Positions 53,975 through 62,525 of a DNA stretch of 64,000 bases are shown in pieces (position 1 is the stretch's first letter; every line of letters starts with the position of its first letter). The notes under the pieces were generated by a model that saw only the letters and a program-made list of their open reading frames with translations, was not told where the DNA came from and searched no databases. Position numbers and translations under genes: made by a program. Origin of the DNA: Desulfobacter latus (GTDB taxonomy: Bacteria > Desulfobacterota > Desulfobacteria > Desulfobacterales > Desulfobacteraceae); assembly GCF_013389365.1 (NCBI RefSeq), contig NZ_JACADJ010000002.1, positions 62,001-126,000 on the forward strand. The letters run 5' to 3'.

Positions 53975-55306
53975 TTACATCTGGCTGCTTTGGTTCAACT
54001 GTGCAATGGCAGCCAGGGCATCCTTGCGCTGGCGTTTAAATTGCGCAGCCTGTTCAAACGCGCTGCGGCTGGCAACAATATTGTTATACTGCCAGGCCGC
54101 ATACCCGGCCATCAGCCAGGCGTGTCCCTTCTGGGAGCAATTTTTTAGGGCCGCAGCCCTGAACGCCTTGTGTGCCGCTTTATAGTTTTTTGTTTCGTAC
54201 AGAACATCTCCTTTCAACAGCAAAAGCGCCGGATTGCCGGCCTGGGGATCAAGGCGGTTGAGCATTGCCAGGGCCTTGTCTCCCCGGCCCATCTGTCGGT
54301 AGGCACACACCAGACGGTCGATCATCTGCCCGGTTTGATTTGGGGAGGGCTTTTTTTCGGCCGGAGCGGCAAGCAGGGTTTCATACATGCCGGCGGCCCG
54401 GGCAGGAACGTTCAATTGAAGGCTTAAATCTGCAAACAGTTTTTTTTCCTGCCGGGTCAGCGGGGTTATAAAACTGTAGATGATCAGAGCCTCAAAGGCG
54501 TCGGCATACTCTTGTCTGGCCAGGCGGATGTGGACCAGGGCCTTCCACCATTTATCTTCGGACGGGGTTTGCCGGGACAGGGTGGTGGCAAGGCTCAGGG
54601 CTTTGCCGGTGTCATTCATGGTCAGGTAAATCTGCAACAGGGTTTCCTGCCATTTAGTTCGGGTTTCCCCCTTGGACTGGGCAACCAGCGCCCTGATCAC
54701 AGGCGCGGCTTTTTTCCATTGCCGGGCCGTTACCAGGGCATTGGCATAATTTTCCCGCCATTGCCGGATGACCTGGTCCGGATGAGCGGAAAACAAAGAT
54801 TCAAATCTGCGGATCGCTGTTTGGGTATTCCCGTTGGTGAGCGCCATAACCCCAGCGTAGTAAAGATATTTTGGATTCCTTGGATCAGATAGTTCATAGG
54901 CGGCCAGGAACGCCTCGGCAGCCTTGGCGGTTTGGTTGTTGTCGGCATATACCTTGGCCAGGTTCACCTGGGCATCCAGGTAATTTCTATCCAAAGACAA
55001 CGCCGTCAGATATGCGGATTCGGCATGGGCCATCTGCTTTTGCATTAAAAAACAATTTCCCAGGGCCAGGCAGACAATGGGATGGCTGCACAGCGCGTTG
55101 CTTTGGGATCTGGCCTGCTCCGCCTGGATGAACCTGACAGCGGCGGCGTAATCATCTTTATCCATGGCTGCCCTGACCTTAATGAGCAGACGTTGAACAG
55201 ACACGGGCATTTTTTGATCATCTTGGGCCGGCAGCGTTTCCAGCGGGGCGAGGATGCCGGCGGCAAAAACCAGAATGACGATAACGGTTTTTAAAATCGG
55301 ATTCAT
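53975..55306 (-). CDS. Exported TPR protein of a TonB2-type system (TtpC-cluster tail)
   Basis: About 443 aa. An N-terminal hydrophobic segment (LKTVIVILVFAAGILAPLET) anchors or exports it. TPR-like pairs run through the rest (AESAYLTALSLDRNYLDAQV, YLYYAGVMALTNGNTQTA, LLLKGDVLYETKNYKAAH). It is the last gene of the DUF3450-ExbB-ExbB-ExbD-TonB run and probably helps the complex in the periplasm. The start at 55306 follows GAGG and overlaps the tonB stop region. Confidence 0.8.
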   Translation of the reverse strand: MNPILKTVIVILVFAAGILAPLETLPAQDDQKMPVSVQRLLIKVRAAMDKDDYAAAVRFIQAEQARSQSNALCSHPIVCLALGNCFLMQKQMAHAESAYLTALSLDRNYLDAQVNLAKVYADNNQTAKAAEAFLAAYELSDPRNPKYLYYAGVMALTNGNTQTAIRRFESLFSAHPDQVIRQWRENYANALVTARQWKKAAPVIRALVAQSKGETRTKWQETLLQIYLTMNDTGKALSLATTLSRQTPSEDKWWKALVHIRLARQEYADAFEALIIYSFITPLTRQEKKLFADLSLQLNVPARAAGMYETLLAAPAEKKPSPNQTGQMIDRLVCAYRQMGRGDKALAMLNRLDPQAGNPALLLLKGDVLYETKNYKAAHKAFRAAALKNCSQKGHAWLMAGYAAWQYNNIVASRSAFEQAAQFKRQRKDALAAIAQLNQSSQM

Positions 55307-55314
55307 GAAATACC

Positions 55315-55998
55315 TCAATTCAATTTAAAACGGATGCGTGTTCTGGCCCGTGTCTTTACAAGCTCCTGATTGACGCGGCCGGGCTTGAACCGCCAGGCCG
55401 CAACGCACTGCATCACGCTGTCGTCAAATATGTTTTCAGGTTCGGCATCCAGGATTTTTATGTCCTCCACACGGCCCTGTTCATTCACCGTGAATGCCAC
55501 AGACACCCAGCCTTCAATGGCCTTGGCCTTGGCCCGGAAGGGGTAGACCGGCGGAACCCTGGAAATCACCGTCAGGGGCTGATCCAGATCTCCTGTGTCA
55601 AAAAGCGTGTCAAGGGAGAGGGTGTCCAGGGATGTTGACATCACGTCGGGCACGGCAATGGCAGCCGGTCCCTGGGGCAGCCGGGGATTGATCTCAAAGG
55701 GCATGGACAGAGACGGGTTGATTTGCCGGTTTATCCTGGGGGTGACAGGCTGCTTTTGGGGTTGGGCCTTTGGTGGTGGTGGACTTTCTTTTTTTTCCGG
55801 TTCTATTGTGGAACGTCGCAGGCGGGTGAGTTGGATTTGTTGAATCATGGGGCCCATCTGGGGAATCACCTCCCGGGGTTTCATCAGGTTGGGAATGACG
55901 GAAAAAAGCAACAGATTCAGCGCCAGGGTGCCGGCCAACGCCACGGCCCAGGACCGCCAGGTGCTGTTCAGGCCAAGGGGATGCGCCACGGTTTTCAT
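55315..55998 (-). CDS. tonB: Energy transducer TonB
   Basis: 227 aa. A cytoplasmic N-terminus, one membrane helix (WAVALAGTLALNLLLFSVI), a proline-rich periplasmic stretch, and the TonB C-terminal domain (PVYPFRAKAKAIEGWVSVAF, AWRFKPGR). It transmits proton-motive force to outer-membrane receptors. It overlaps exbD by 4 bp. Confidence 0.9.
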   Translation of the reverse strand: MKTVAHPLGLNSTWRSWAVALAGTLALNLLLFSVIPNLMKPREVIPQMGPMIQQIQLTRLRRSTIEPEKKESPPPPKAQPQKQPVTPRINRQINPSLSMPFEINPRLPQGPAAIAVPDVMSTSLDTLSLDTLFDTGDLDQPLTVISRVPPVYPFRAKAKAIEGWVSVAFTVNEQGRVEDIKILDAEPENIFDDSVMQCVAAWRFKPGRVNQELVKTRARTRIRFKLN

Positions 55999-56414
55999 TG
56001 CCCCTCCGGAAGGGCGGCCGCCAGAGATACGTTGGCGGCCCCGGCCAGACGGCAGCCATCCATGACCTGGATGGCCACGCCGGTGTCTGATTGCCGGTCC
56101 GCCACCACCACCACGGCCCCATCGGGATTTTCAGCCAGGGCCCGTTCGATATTGGCCCTGACCGCCCGGATATCGATCTCCCGGTGATCCATGAATACCC
56201 GGTTATGGTTGTCCACGGCAATCAGGATGGTGGCTTTGGATTGCGTTGTTGCTGTTGACGCTGTGGGCCGGGTGACATCAATACCGGTTTCCTTGACAAA
56301 ACTTGTGGTGACAAGGAAAAAAATCAACAGGATAAATACCATATCAATCAGCGGGGCAATGTTCAGCTCCACCGCATTTTTTTTATGTTTTCTGCTTGAT
56401 GAAACGTTTAACAT
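55995..56414 (-). CDS. exbD: ExbD/TolR-family protein
   Basis: 139 aa. One N-terminal membrane helix with the conserved Asp (LNIAPLIDMVFILLIFFLV), then a periplasmic ExbD domain ending near VSLAAALPEGQ. It forms the proton channel with ExbB and TonB. Confidence 0.92.
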   Translation of the reverse strand: MLNVSSSRKHKKNAVELNIAPLIDMVFILLIFFLVTTSFVKETGIDVTRPTASTATTQSKATILIAVDNHNRVFMDHREIDIRAVRANIERALAENPDGAVVVVADRQSDTGVAIQVMDGCRLAGAANVSLAAALPEGQ

Positions 56415-56425
56415 GGTTTGCTCTC

Positions 56426-57037
56426 CTATAGATGCCTTTTCAGGTATAAGCCCATCCGCTGGATGCGTTGGCTTAAATGTTCGGCCCGCCGGTCCAGAAA
56501 CCCTTTCATGTAAAGTCCTGGAATGGCCACAATAAGCCCGGTCTGGGTGGTGATGAGGGATTCCGAGATACCGCCGGCCATGGCTTTGGCATTGCCTGTG
56601 CCGAAAATGGCCAGAACGTCAAAGGTGGTGATCATACCGGTGACGGTGCCAAGCAGTCCCATGAGCGGTGCCATGGCTGCCAGCACCCCGATCACCGCCA
56701 GGGACCGGGTCATCCGTCGATTGATCCGGGCCACTGCGGCATCCAGAAGGTGGCGGTCCAGCTGGACGGAACCGGAGCGGTTCCGGATGAACTCCGTGAC
56801 CAGGAGACTGACGGCTCCGCAGTACATTTTGGGATCAGGCAGGGAGTTCTCACGAACCAGGGAGAGGGCGGTGCTGCTGTTCATGTTTTTTTTGTAGAGC
56901 CGTCTGAAAAAAAAGGCCCGTTCGAGAATCAACAGCCACATGACAAGACTTAAGATGATCAGGGGCACCATGACCACGCCGCCGGCCCGGATCAGGTCCG
57001 TCATAAGTTCAAGGTTCTCCTGAAGAAAGCGCGGCAT
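56426..57037 (-). CDS. exbB: ExbB/TolQ-family proton channel protein (short)
   Basis: 203 aa. Three membrane helices, one N-terminal (GGVVMVPLIILSLVMWLLIL) and two C-terminal around MGLLGTVTGMITTFDVL and ESLITTQTGLIVAIPGLY, match MotA/TolQ/ExbB. Second ExbB of the operon. Its end touches the start region of the larger ExbB-like gene. Confidence 0.9.
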   Translation of the reverse strand: MPRFLQENLELMTDLIRAGGVVMVPLIILSLVMWLLILERAFFFRRLYKKNMNSSTALSLVRENSLPDPKMYCGAVSLLVTEFIRNRSGSVQLDRHLLDAAVARINRRMTRSLAVIGVLAAMAPLMGLLGTVTGMITTFDVLAIFGTGNAKAMAGGISESLITTQTGLIVAIPGLYMKGFLDRRAEHLSQRIQRMGLYLKRHL

Positions 57038-58476
57038 CAGGCCCCCTTGAATTTTTGAACGATATTGATCAGTGCCACGGCCTTTTCCTCCATCATCCCC
57101 ACACAGTTTTCCACGGCCCGGTTCAAAAGGGTGTGGGAGAGCATAATGGGAATGGCGACGGACAGGCCCAGCATGGTGGTCACCAGGGCTTCGGAAATGC
57201 CGCCGGACATCATTCGCGGATCGCCTGTGCCGTGCATGGTGATGACATGAAAGGTGTCGATCATACCGGTAACCGTCCCTAACAGCCCTAACAGGGGTGC
57301 AATGGCTGCCAGCATACTCATGGTGGACAAAAAACGTTCCATGGGGGGGATCTCTTTAAGGATAGCTTCCTGGACCGCATTTTCCATATCTTCCCTGGGA
57401 AGATTCCGGCTGTCAACCCCCGAGCGGATAACCCGGATAACCGGATTTTTATGATACTGGTCGCAAGTTGCGGCACACGCATCCCAATTCCGGGCTTTGG
57501 CCTGGGTTTCGATCCTGCGGCACACGGTCTCAAGCCTGATTTTTCGACGCAAAAGGAAAAAAATCCGTTCCAGGGTGATCAGTACACCCAATCCCAGAAT
57601 GGCCAGAATGGGCCAGATAATGGGTCCGCCTTTGGGAATCTGATCCATCAGGCTTAAGTTGTGAATAAGCTGATTCAATGCCCCGCCCCTGGAAATGTCC
57701 ATGGGGACGGCATCCGTTTTTCCATCCATGTACCGGGTGAGTTTTTTCTGCAGGGTCGGAGCCGGCAATTTGGACAGGGCGTACAGTTTTTTTTCTCCAT
57801 GGGCGTAGTTGAGAAATCCGGTTTCCCCGGCCAGCCGGTATGCCGCTGTGAACGCACCGATAATCAGAAGCCGGCTCTCTTGGGATTTCCCTTCGCGATT
57901 AACGATTGTACCGGTTTCCAGGCAGACGGAACCGCCTTGGTCAATCCGGTCAAAAAGCAGATTAGACATGGCTTTGATTTGATCCATCCCGGGAATAACG
58001 GAATTATCTGTAATCAAGGATAAAAATTGGGTATCCGGGGGATACACCCCCGTAAGAAAGCTGTTATTCAGAAGGGAACGGATGTCTTTGGCATTCATGC
58101 GGATGACGCCGGATAGTTCCTGAATCGTGCCCTGGGCTTCATCCAGTTTTGCGGCCAGTTGGCTGTCCTGTGTGGTCAGATCTTGATTTTCAGATTTAAG
58201 GGCTTTGAGTTCAACATCAACGACTGTAATCCGTTGCTTTAAATCCGCAATGGCTTGGTCCAGACGGGACCTGTCCGCCAAAATCTGCCGACGGCTTTCC
58301 CTGGCCGCCTTTTGGGTGGCGGACAATTCAGCCGCCGCCTTTTGTTTCATGGATTCTTCAATTTTCCGGGCTTCGATGCGAATTTCCCGCATATCCTTTG
58401 CCGATACCGGCCGGCTGAAAAGCATCATGACACCCAGCACAGCAGCGATTATTGTATATTTGGGGGTGCGTTTCAT
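57037..58476 (-). CDS. Large ExbB-like protein with N-terminal coiled coil (TtpC)
   Basis: 479 aa. A signal peptide, a long coiled coil (about 30-120: LSATQKAARESRRQILADRS), a periplasmic region with ITDNSVIPGMDQIKA, and a C-terminal MotA/TolQ/ExbB domain (LLGLLGTVTGMIDTFHVI, MMSGGISEALVTTMLGLSVA). This is the TtpC architecture that distinguishes TonB2 systems of vibrios and related bacteria. It overlaps the DUF3450 gene by 4 bp. Confidence 0.88.
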   Translation of the reverse strand: MKRTPKYTIIAAVLGVMMLFSRPVSAKDMREIRIEARKIEESMKQKAAAELSATQKAARESRRQILADRSRLDQAIADLKQRITVVDVELKALKSENQDLTTQDSQLAAKLDEAQGTIQELSGVIRMNAKDIRSLLNNSFLTGVYPPDTQFLSLITDNSVIPGMDQIKAMSNLLFDRIDQGGSVCLETGTIVNREGKSQESRLLIIGAFTAAYRLAGETGFLNYAHGEKKLYALSKLPAPTLQKKLTRYMDGKTDAVPMDISRGGALNQLIHNLSLMDQIPKGGPIIWPILAILGLGVLITLERIFFLLRRKIRLETVCRRIETQAKARNWDACAATCDQYHKNPVIRVIRSGVDSRNLPREDMENAVQEAILKEIPPMERFLSTMSMLAAIAPLLGLLGTVTGMIDTFHVITMHGTGDPRMMSGGISEALVTTMLGLSVAIPIMLSHTLLNRAVENCVGMMEEKAVALINIVQKFKGA

Positions 58477-59243
58477 TGGACCATGATCCTTCCTAAAGGC
58501 AGGGTTAAAATTTCAACAGGTTTGCGCTTTAAGCCCATGTCTATGGCGGCCTGAATGGTTTTAAGATAGGTGTCCTCCAAAGGTTCCCATACCTTTTGGG
58601 CCGGGTTGAAGAATCCACATTGCTGTTTGTCCAGGGTCTGATAAAAAAGGCGCAGCCGGCCCAGTCTGAAGATGTTGACCAGGGTCTCTTCTCCGGAGAG
58701 GGGAATCGTCTGTTGATAAACTTCGATGGATGTGCCGTATTCGGTTTCCACCAAAAGGGCTTCCATCATTTTTCTGAATTTTTCGCTTACCGGGACTTGG
58801 GGATTGGTGTTTAATTCTTCAAGGGCCTGAATCCTTTTTTGACGTTCCTCCTGTAAAAAGGGTAGATCGCGGGCGTTTAACGTTTTAATTTTGTCTAATA
58901 ACTCGCAAAGAAAGGGAGACATCCGGCCCTCGATTTCGGCAATGTCCTCCAGCTGCTTCATTTTCCGGCTTATGTTTGCAATCAGGGCGGTTCTCCGGGC
59001 AGCTTCAGTGTTTCGTTCCTTTTCCAGCATGGCCAGTTCTTTTTCCAGGGCTTCGAACGCCAATCTCTTTTTTTCTTTTTCAGTGCGCCAATTCACTTCC
59101 CGGGCCTGGGTTTTCTGTTCAATTCCCACAGCCTCATGAACAGGGGCTTCGATCTCTTTTTCCACCTTCCCTGCCAGGGCATCATAGGACCATGACATTG
59201 TCAGTAATAAGAAGATCTGCATGATTATTTTGCCTTTGTTCAT
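58473..59243 (-). CDS. DUF3450 periplasmic coiled-coil protein
   Basis: 256 aa. A signal peptide (IIMQIFLLLTMSWSYDALAG) and long helices (KEKKRLAFEALEKELAMLEK) make up the DUF3450 pattern. Always found as the first gene of TonB2-type operons, where it probably gates or positions the TtpC protein. A clear GGAG lies before the ATG. Confidence 0.85.
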   Translation of the reverse strand: MNKGKIIMQIFLLLTMSWSYDALAGKVEKEIEAPVHEAVGIEQKTQAREVNWRTEKEKKRLAFEALEKELAMLEKERNTEAARRTALIANISRKMKQLEDIAEIEGRMSPFLCELLDKIKTLNARDLPFLQEERQKRIQALEELNTNPQVPVSEKFRKMMEALLVETEYGTSIEVYQQTIPLSGEETLVNIFRLGRLRLFYQTLDKQQCGFFNPAQKVWEPLEDTYLKTIQAAIDMGLKRKPVEILTLPLGRIMVQ

Positions 59244-59300
59244 TGATTTCTCCTGTTTTCATTAAAACTAATATCTTGAGTAAAAACGAATTCAATAAAA

Positions 59301-59363
59301 AATAAAAAAAGCCAAAAAGGATGGTTGTATCGAAAATTCCGATGCGCTTACCTTCTTGGCTTT
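59301..59363 (-). terminator. Intrinsic terminator ahead of the TonB2 operon
   Basis: On the minus strand AAAGCCAAGAAGG pairs with CCTTTTTGGCTTT (13 bp, one mismatch; 59308-59320 with 59351-59363), followed by TTTTATTTTTT. It ends 57 nt before the DUF3450 ATG, so it could be an attenuator or could end a short transcript. Confidence 0.65.
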
Positions 59364-59370
59364 AGTTTAC

Positions 59371-59399
59371 TTTATATTTACTAAATAACAATTTGTCGA
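59371..59399 (-). promoter_or_regulatory. Promoter directly before the leader terminator
   Basis: Minus-strand TCGACA (59394-59399), 17-bp spacer, TATAAA (59371-59376). The predicted transcript would begin just before the terminator hairpin and end after about 70 nt. Confidence 0.5.
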
Positions 59400-59587
59400 A
59401 TGCGCCTTCTTGACGCATTCCGCCCTTTAAATCATATTGATTTTTTGTTGTCAATGACGGATATTCACGATCATCAAATTTTTATTGACAAGATTAAAGC
59501 CCGGAGCCTAATATGGTCAAGAAAAATTAAAAAATAGTAGAATTAGGCATCCTTCATAGTTTCAAAACTTAAAAAAAGGAGGGGCGA

Positions 59588-60277
59588 ATGGACAGAAGAA
59601 AATTTTTAAAACTTTCAGCCGGTGCGGGTAGCCTGGCGTTGTTGCAGATGGTCGGTATCAGCTGTGCCGGATCTGGAAATGGGACGATAAAACTGCCGCC
59701 GTTGCCATATAGAGCCGATGCCCTTGAACCGTATATTTCGGAAGAAACAATTCGTTTTCATTACGGGAAGCATCATTCCGGGTATGTAAAAAAAGTGAAC
59801 CGGATGATCAAAGGAACCGCTTACGCCAACCTAGGCCTTGAGGCGATTATTCAGAAAACCCGCGGCAGCGCCGGTGAGACTGGTATTTTTAATAATGCCG
59901 CCCAGGTTTTCAATCACACCTTTTATTGGAGCAGCATGAAACCGGGCGGCGGCGGTGCGCCTGCCGGTATCGTTGCCGAAAAAATCAAAGCGGACTTCGG
60001 CAGTTATGACGCATTCAAAAAAAACTTTGCATCCGCAGCACTCTCCCAGTTCGGCAGCGGCTGGGCATGGCTGGTCAAAGACGGTGATACGCTGAAAATT
60101 ATCAAAACCGCAAACGCTGATACACCAATTGCTGAGGGCCTGATACCGCTTCTTACCATTGACGTATGGGAACATGCATATTATCTGGATTATCAGAACC
60201 GGAGAGCGGAATATGTCGATGCATATCTGGCATATCTGGTCAACTGGGAGTTTGTAGAAACCAATCTGGTCGGGTAG
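59588..60277 (+). CDS. sodB: Exported Fe/Mn superoxide dismutase with Tat signal
   Basis: 229 aa. A twin-arginine signal (MDRRKFLKLSAGAGSLALL) precedes the SOD fold: HYGKHHSGYV, NHTFYW (metal His), QFGSGWAWL, and DVWEHAYYLDY (Asp and His metal ligands). It dismutates superoxide in the periplasm. A cysteine shortly after the signal (SCAGS) is a weak lipobox. AAAGGAGGGG precedes the ATG. Confidence 0.92.
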   Translation: MDRRKFLKLSAGAGSLALLQMVGISCAGSGNGTIKLPPLPYRADALEPYISEETIRFHYGKHHSGYVKKVNRMIKGTAYANLGLEAIIQKTRGSAGETGIFNNAAQVFNHTFYWSSMKPGGGGAPAGIVAEKIKADFGSYDAFKKNFASAALSQFGSGWAWLVKDGDTLKIIKTANADTPIAEGLIPLLTIDVWEHAYYLDYQNRRAEYVDAYLAYLVNWEFVETNLVG

Positions 60278-60346
60278 AAGATAATTATACGGCCGGTAAA
60301 TGACAGGCGCTTGTCCTGGAAAGCCGGCCCGAATCCATTTAATTCA

Positions 60347-60461
60347 ATAGTATAGGAATTTCCATTCTCCAGCACCCAATACCCAGCACCCAATACCCAA
60401 TACCCAATACCCAGCACCCAATACCCAGCACCTAACAGTCCGCCCAAAGGGCGCTAATTTA
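60347..60461 (+). repeat. Repeat family A, copy 4 (nine heptamer units)
   Basis: Left arm ATAGTATAGGAATTTCC, nine clear units alternating CCAGCAC and CCAATAC, then right arm CTAACAGTCCGCC and CAAAGGGCGCTAATTTA. Longest copy in the window; sits between the converging sodB and usp genes. Confidence 0.9.
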
Positions 60462-60569
60462 AGATATGTAAGCCGCCTGAATCTTGACGATTTCGTTGTA
60501 AATCGCCGATACTGGAAAACTCAGGCGGTGCATCATCTTTCCACTTGACTATCAAGTTCCATTTTTTCT

Positions 60570-61040
60570 TCAGTCAACGATAATCACTGGGATGTTCAAG
60601 GCATGCATTACCCGCGAAGCATTGCTGCCGATAAAAAATTCTTTCAGACCTGAGGTCGAACTTCGTCCCATGGCAACCGTATTGTATTTTCCTTTTTGTG
60701 CCTCGTGTATAATGTCATCGGAAATCTTTTTGCCCTGGGGCTGAGTTTTTATATAAACCTTATCGTTGGCAAACCCGGCATTGATTAATTCATTCCTTGC
60801 GGCGTCAAGGCTCTCCCGAATCATTTTTTCGCGCTTTTCCTCCATCCGGCAGAACGCATTGCGTTCTGCTTCAAAATAGGGCGTGAGACTGGGGCTGTTG
60901 AGCCCACAGGCTGCCGCAGTATCCGGCACCACATGAAACAGTGTGACCTCATCCTCCTTGTTCAGGTTTTGCGCAACATAGGTAACGGTATTTTGAGCGC
61001 ATTCAGTTTCGTCAAAGGGAATCAGGATTTTGGAAGTCAT
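60570..61040 (-). CDS. Universal stress protein, UspA family
   Basis: 156 aa, single Usp domain. KILIPFDETECAQNTVTYVA at the start and GRSSTSGLKEFFIGSNASRV with VIIVD at the end form the ATP-binding fold. It is likely a cytoplasmic nucleotide-binding stress protein. Confidence 0.88.
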   Translation of the reverse strand: MTSKILIPFDETECAQNTVTYVAQNLNKEDEVTLFHVVPDTAAACGLNSPSLTPYFEAERNAFCRMEEKREKMIRESLDAARNELINAGFANDKVYIKTQPQGKKISDDIIHEAQKGKYNTVAMGRSSTSGLKEFFIGSNASRVMHALNIPVIIVD

Positions 61041-61259
61041 GGGCTTTTCTCCTTTTTAGAATTACTCGAAGATCTTAATTTTTTTTTTAAAAATGTGACA
61101 TTTGAAATCTAATGGAAGCATTTTAGTGCTTTTTGATATTTTGAACAGCCAAATTCAAAAGGCCCAAAATACTTGACTATTAAGTTATCAGACCCTGCTG
61201 TTTTTGCGCAATGCTTTTTTCAAAAAATATGACCTGACTTATGTTTTCCATGGTTCTTT

Positions 61260-62525
61260 TTATTCGGGAAGAAGAAAATAGCGGTTGCTGTTTTCCTTGA
61301 CCGCGACCCGGGGAATGGGTTTGATGAATTGCTGGCGAAGGCTGTAGGTGTAGGCTCCCTGGGCCGGAATCATGAGAATGTCATTCTCTTTGATGGCTGA
61401 ACCGAAATAGGTATATCCCCAGACATCATGGGGGGTGCAGAGAGAGCCCAGAATACGGCATTTTTTTTCGGACAAGCCGGGTCGGGTTAAATTGAGTACC
61501 GGGCAGTAATCGGTTTCATACCGTTCCCAACCCACAGTGTTACCCCCGGCATCGGTGATGACCAGGTCCTTATCCTTGCAGTCCACCACCTGGATGAGGA
61601 TGTGCATGGCCTCATTGCAGATCCAGCGGCCCGGCTCAAAACAGATCCGGCATTGGATCAAAGGCAGAATGTACTCTTTAATGGCATTTGACAGCTCTTT
61701 TGCAAACAGATCAATGGAGACACCCGGGTCAATAATATAGCCCTGGGGTACATCCGATAAAAGCCACTCCCCCTGGGCAGGCCAGTAGCCGCCGCCGATA
61801 TCAATGAATTTAACGGCATCCAGGAACTGTTTTGGCATGGTGGAAAGGATTTGTCCCAGTTTTTTAATAAATGCAGCCTGTCTGTCCGGGTTGAGATTCC
61901 AGGAGGCGTGGAACTGTAGTCCCTGGAAATCCAGCCGGCCAAACGCCTGAATGTCTTCGAACGCAGATAACAGGTTTTCCGGCAGCACACCGAATTTGCG
62001 CCACAGGCCTTCAGGGTTGTTGTTCAGCCGCAGCCCTACGGGCATGCGCTTCTGCTTTTCTTCAAGCACGGATGCCAGTCGTTTTGCCTCTCCAATACTG
62101 TCCAGGAGAATCACCACCCGGTCCGGGTACCGGGCCGCAAGTGCCAGTTCCTGGATGGTTTTGCCAGGCCCGCTGAAAATAATGGATGATGCGCCCAGCT
62201 CCAGGGCCACTGACAGTTCCACGCCGCTGGATACATCCAGTCCGAATCCGTGTTTGAGCAGATGCCCGGAAAGATGGGGCAGGTTGTTGCTTTTCATGGC
62301 GTAAAAAAAGGCGGTTTCCGGCAGATGCCGGCTGAATGCCGCCCTGAACCGGGCTGCCTTTCTTGCCAGGACATCGGTTTCCAGAACATACAGGGGAGAC
62401 CCGAAGGCCTTGGCTATATCCAGGTACATCCCCTTATTTTTTAAGTATGGGGTTATGAACGCAATTATTTTTTCCTTGGGCAGAAGCGAATTTGCTCCTG
62501 TCATATGTGTATTGGCTGTGAGCAT
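61260..62525 (-). CDS. PLP-dependent decarboxylase (fold III, Orn/DAP/Arg type)
   Basis: 421 aa. The PLP Lys lies in FFYAMKSNNLPHL, with the Gly loop IDIGGGYWP, HASWNLNPD, FEPGRWICNEA (phosphate contact) and GSLCTPHDVWGY as in diaminopimelate and related decarboxylases. The overall motif set differs from lysA, and the gene overlaps an ATP-grasp gene by about 25 bp, so a specialised metabolite decarboxylase is more likely than lysine synthesis. ATG at 62504 is an alternative start. Confidence 0.82.
   Translation of the reverse strand: MLTANTHMTGANSLLPKEKIIAFITPYLKNKGMYLDIAKAFGSPLYVLETDVLARKAARFRAAFSRHLPETAFFYAMKSNNLPHLSGHLLKHGFGLDVSSGVELSVALELGASSIIFSGPGKTIQELALAARYPDRVVILLDSIGEAKRLASVLEEKQKRMPVGLRLNNNPEGLWRKFGVLPENLLSAFEDIQAFGRLDFQGLQFHASWNLNPDRQAAFIKKLGQILSTMPKQFLDAVKFIDIGGGYWPAQGEWLLSDVPQGYIIDPGVSIDLFAKELSNAIKEYILPLIQCRICFEPGRWICNEAMHILIQVVDCKDKDLVITDAGGNTVGWERYETDYCPVLNLTRPGLSEKKCRILGSLCTPHDVWGYTYFGSAIKENDILMIPAQGAYTYSLRQQFIKPIPRVAVKENSNRYFLLPE

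Larger units (their letters stand above)
59244..59587. other. 344-bp gap with leader/terminator of the TonB2 operon and the SOD promoter
   Basis: It holds a minus-strand promoter (59371-59399), an intrinsic terminator just after it (59301-59363), and a second hairpin (GAATGCG/CGCATTC, about 59398-59421). CAAGAAGG recurs in both hairpins. No coding frame is evident. Confidence 0.55.

Noticed and set aside
24756-60461. Heptamer tracts as a CRISPR array
   Set aside because: The units are 7 bp with no spacers, and the arms are constant; this is a tandem-repeat cassette.
61260-62525. The PLP decarboxylase as lysA
   Set aside because: It overlaps an ATP-grasp gene, lies away from dapA, and several substrate-contact segments differ from diaminopimelate decarboxylases; left as a general decarboxylase.
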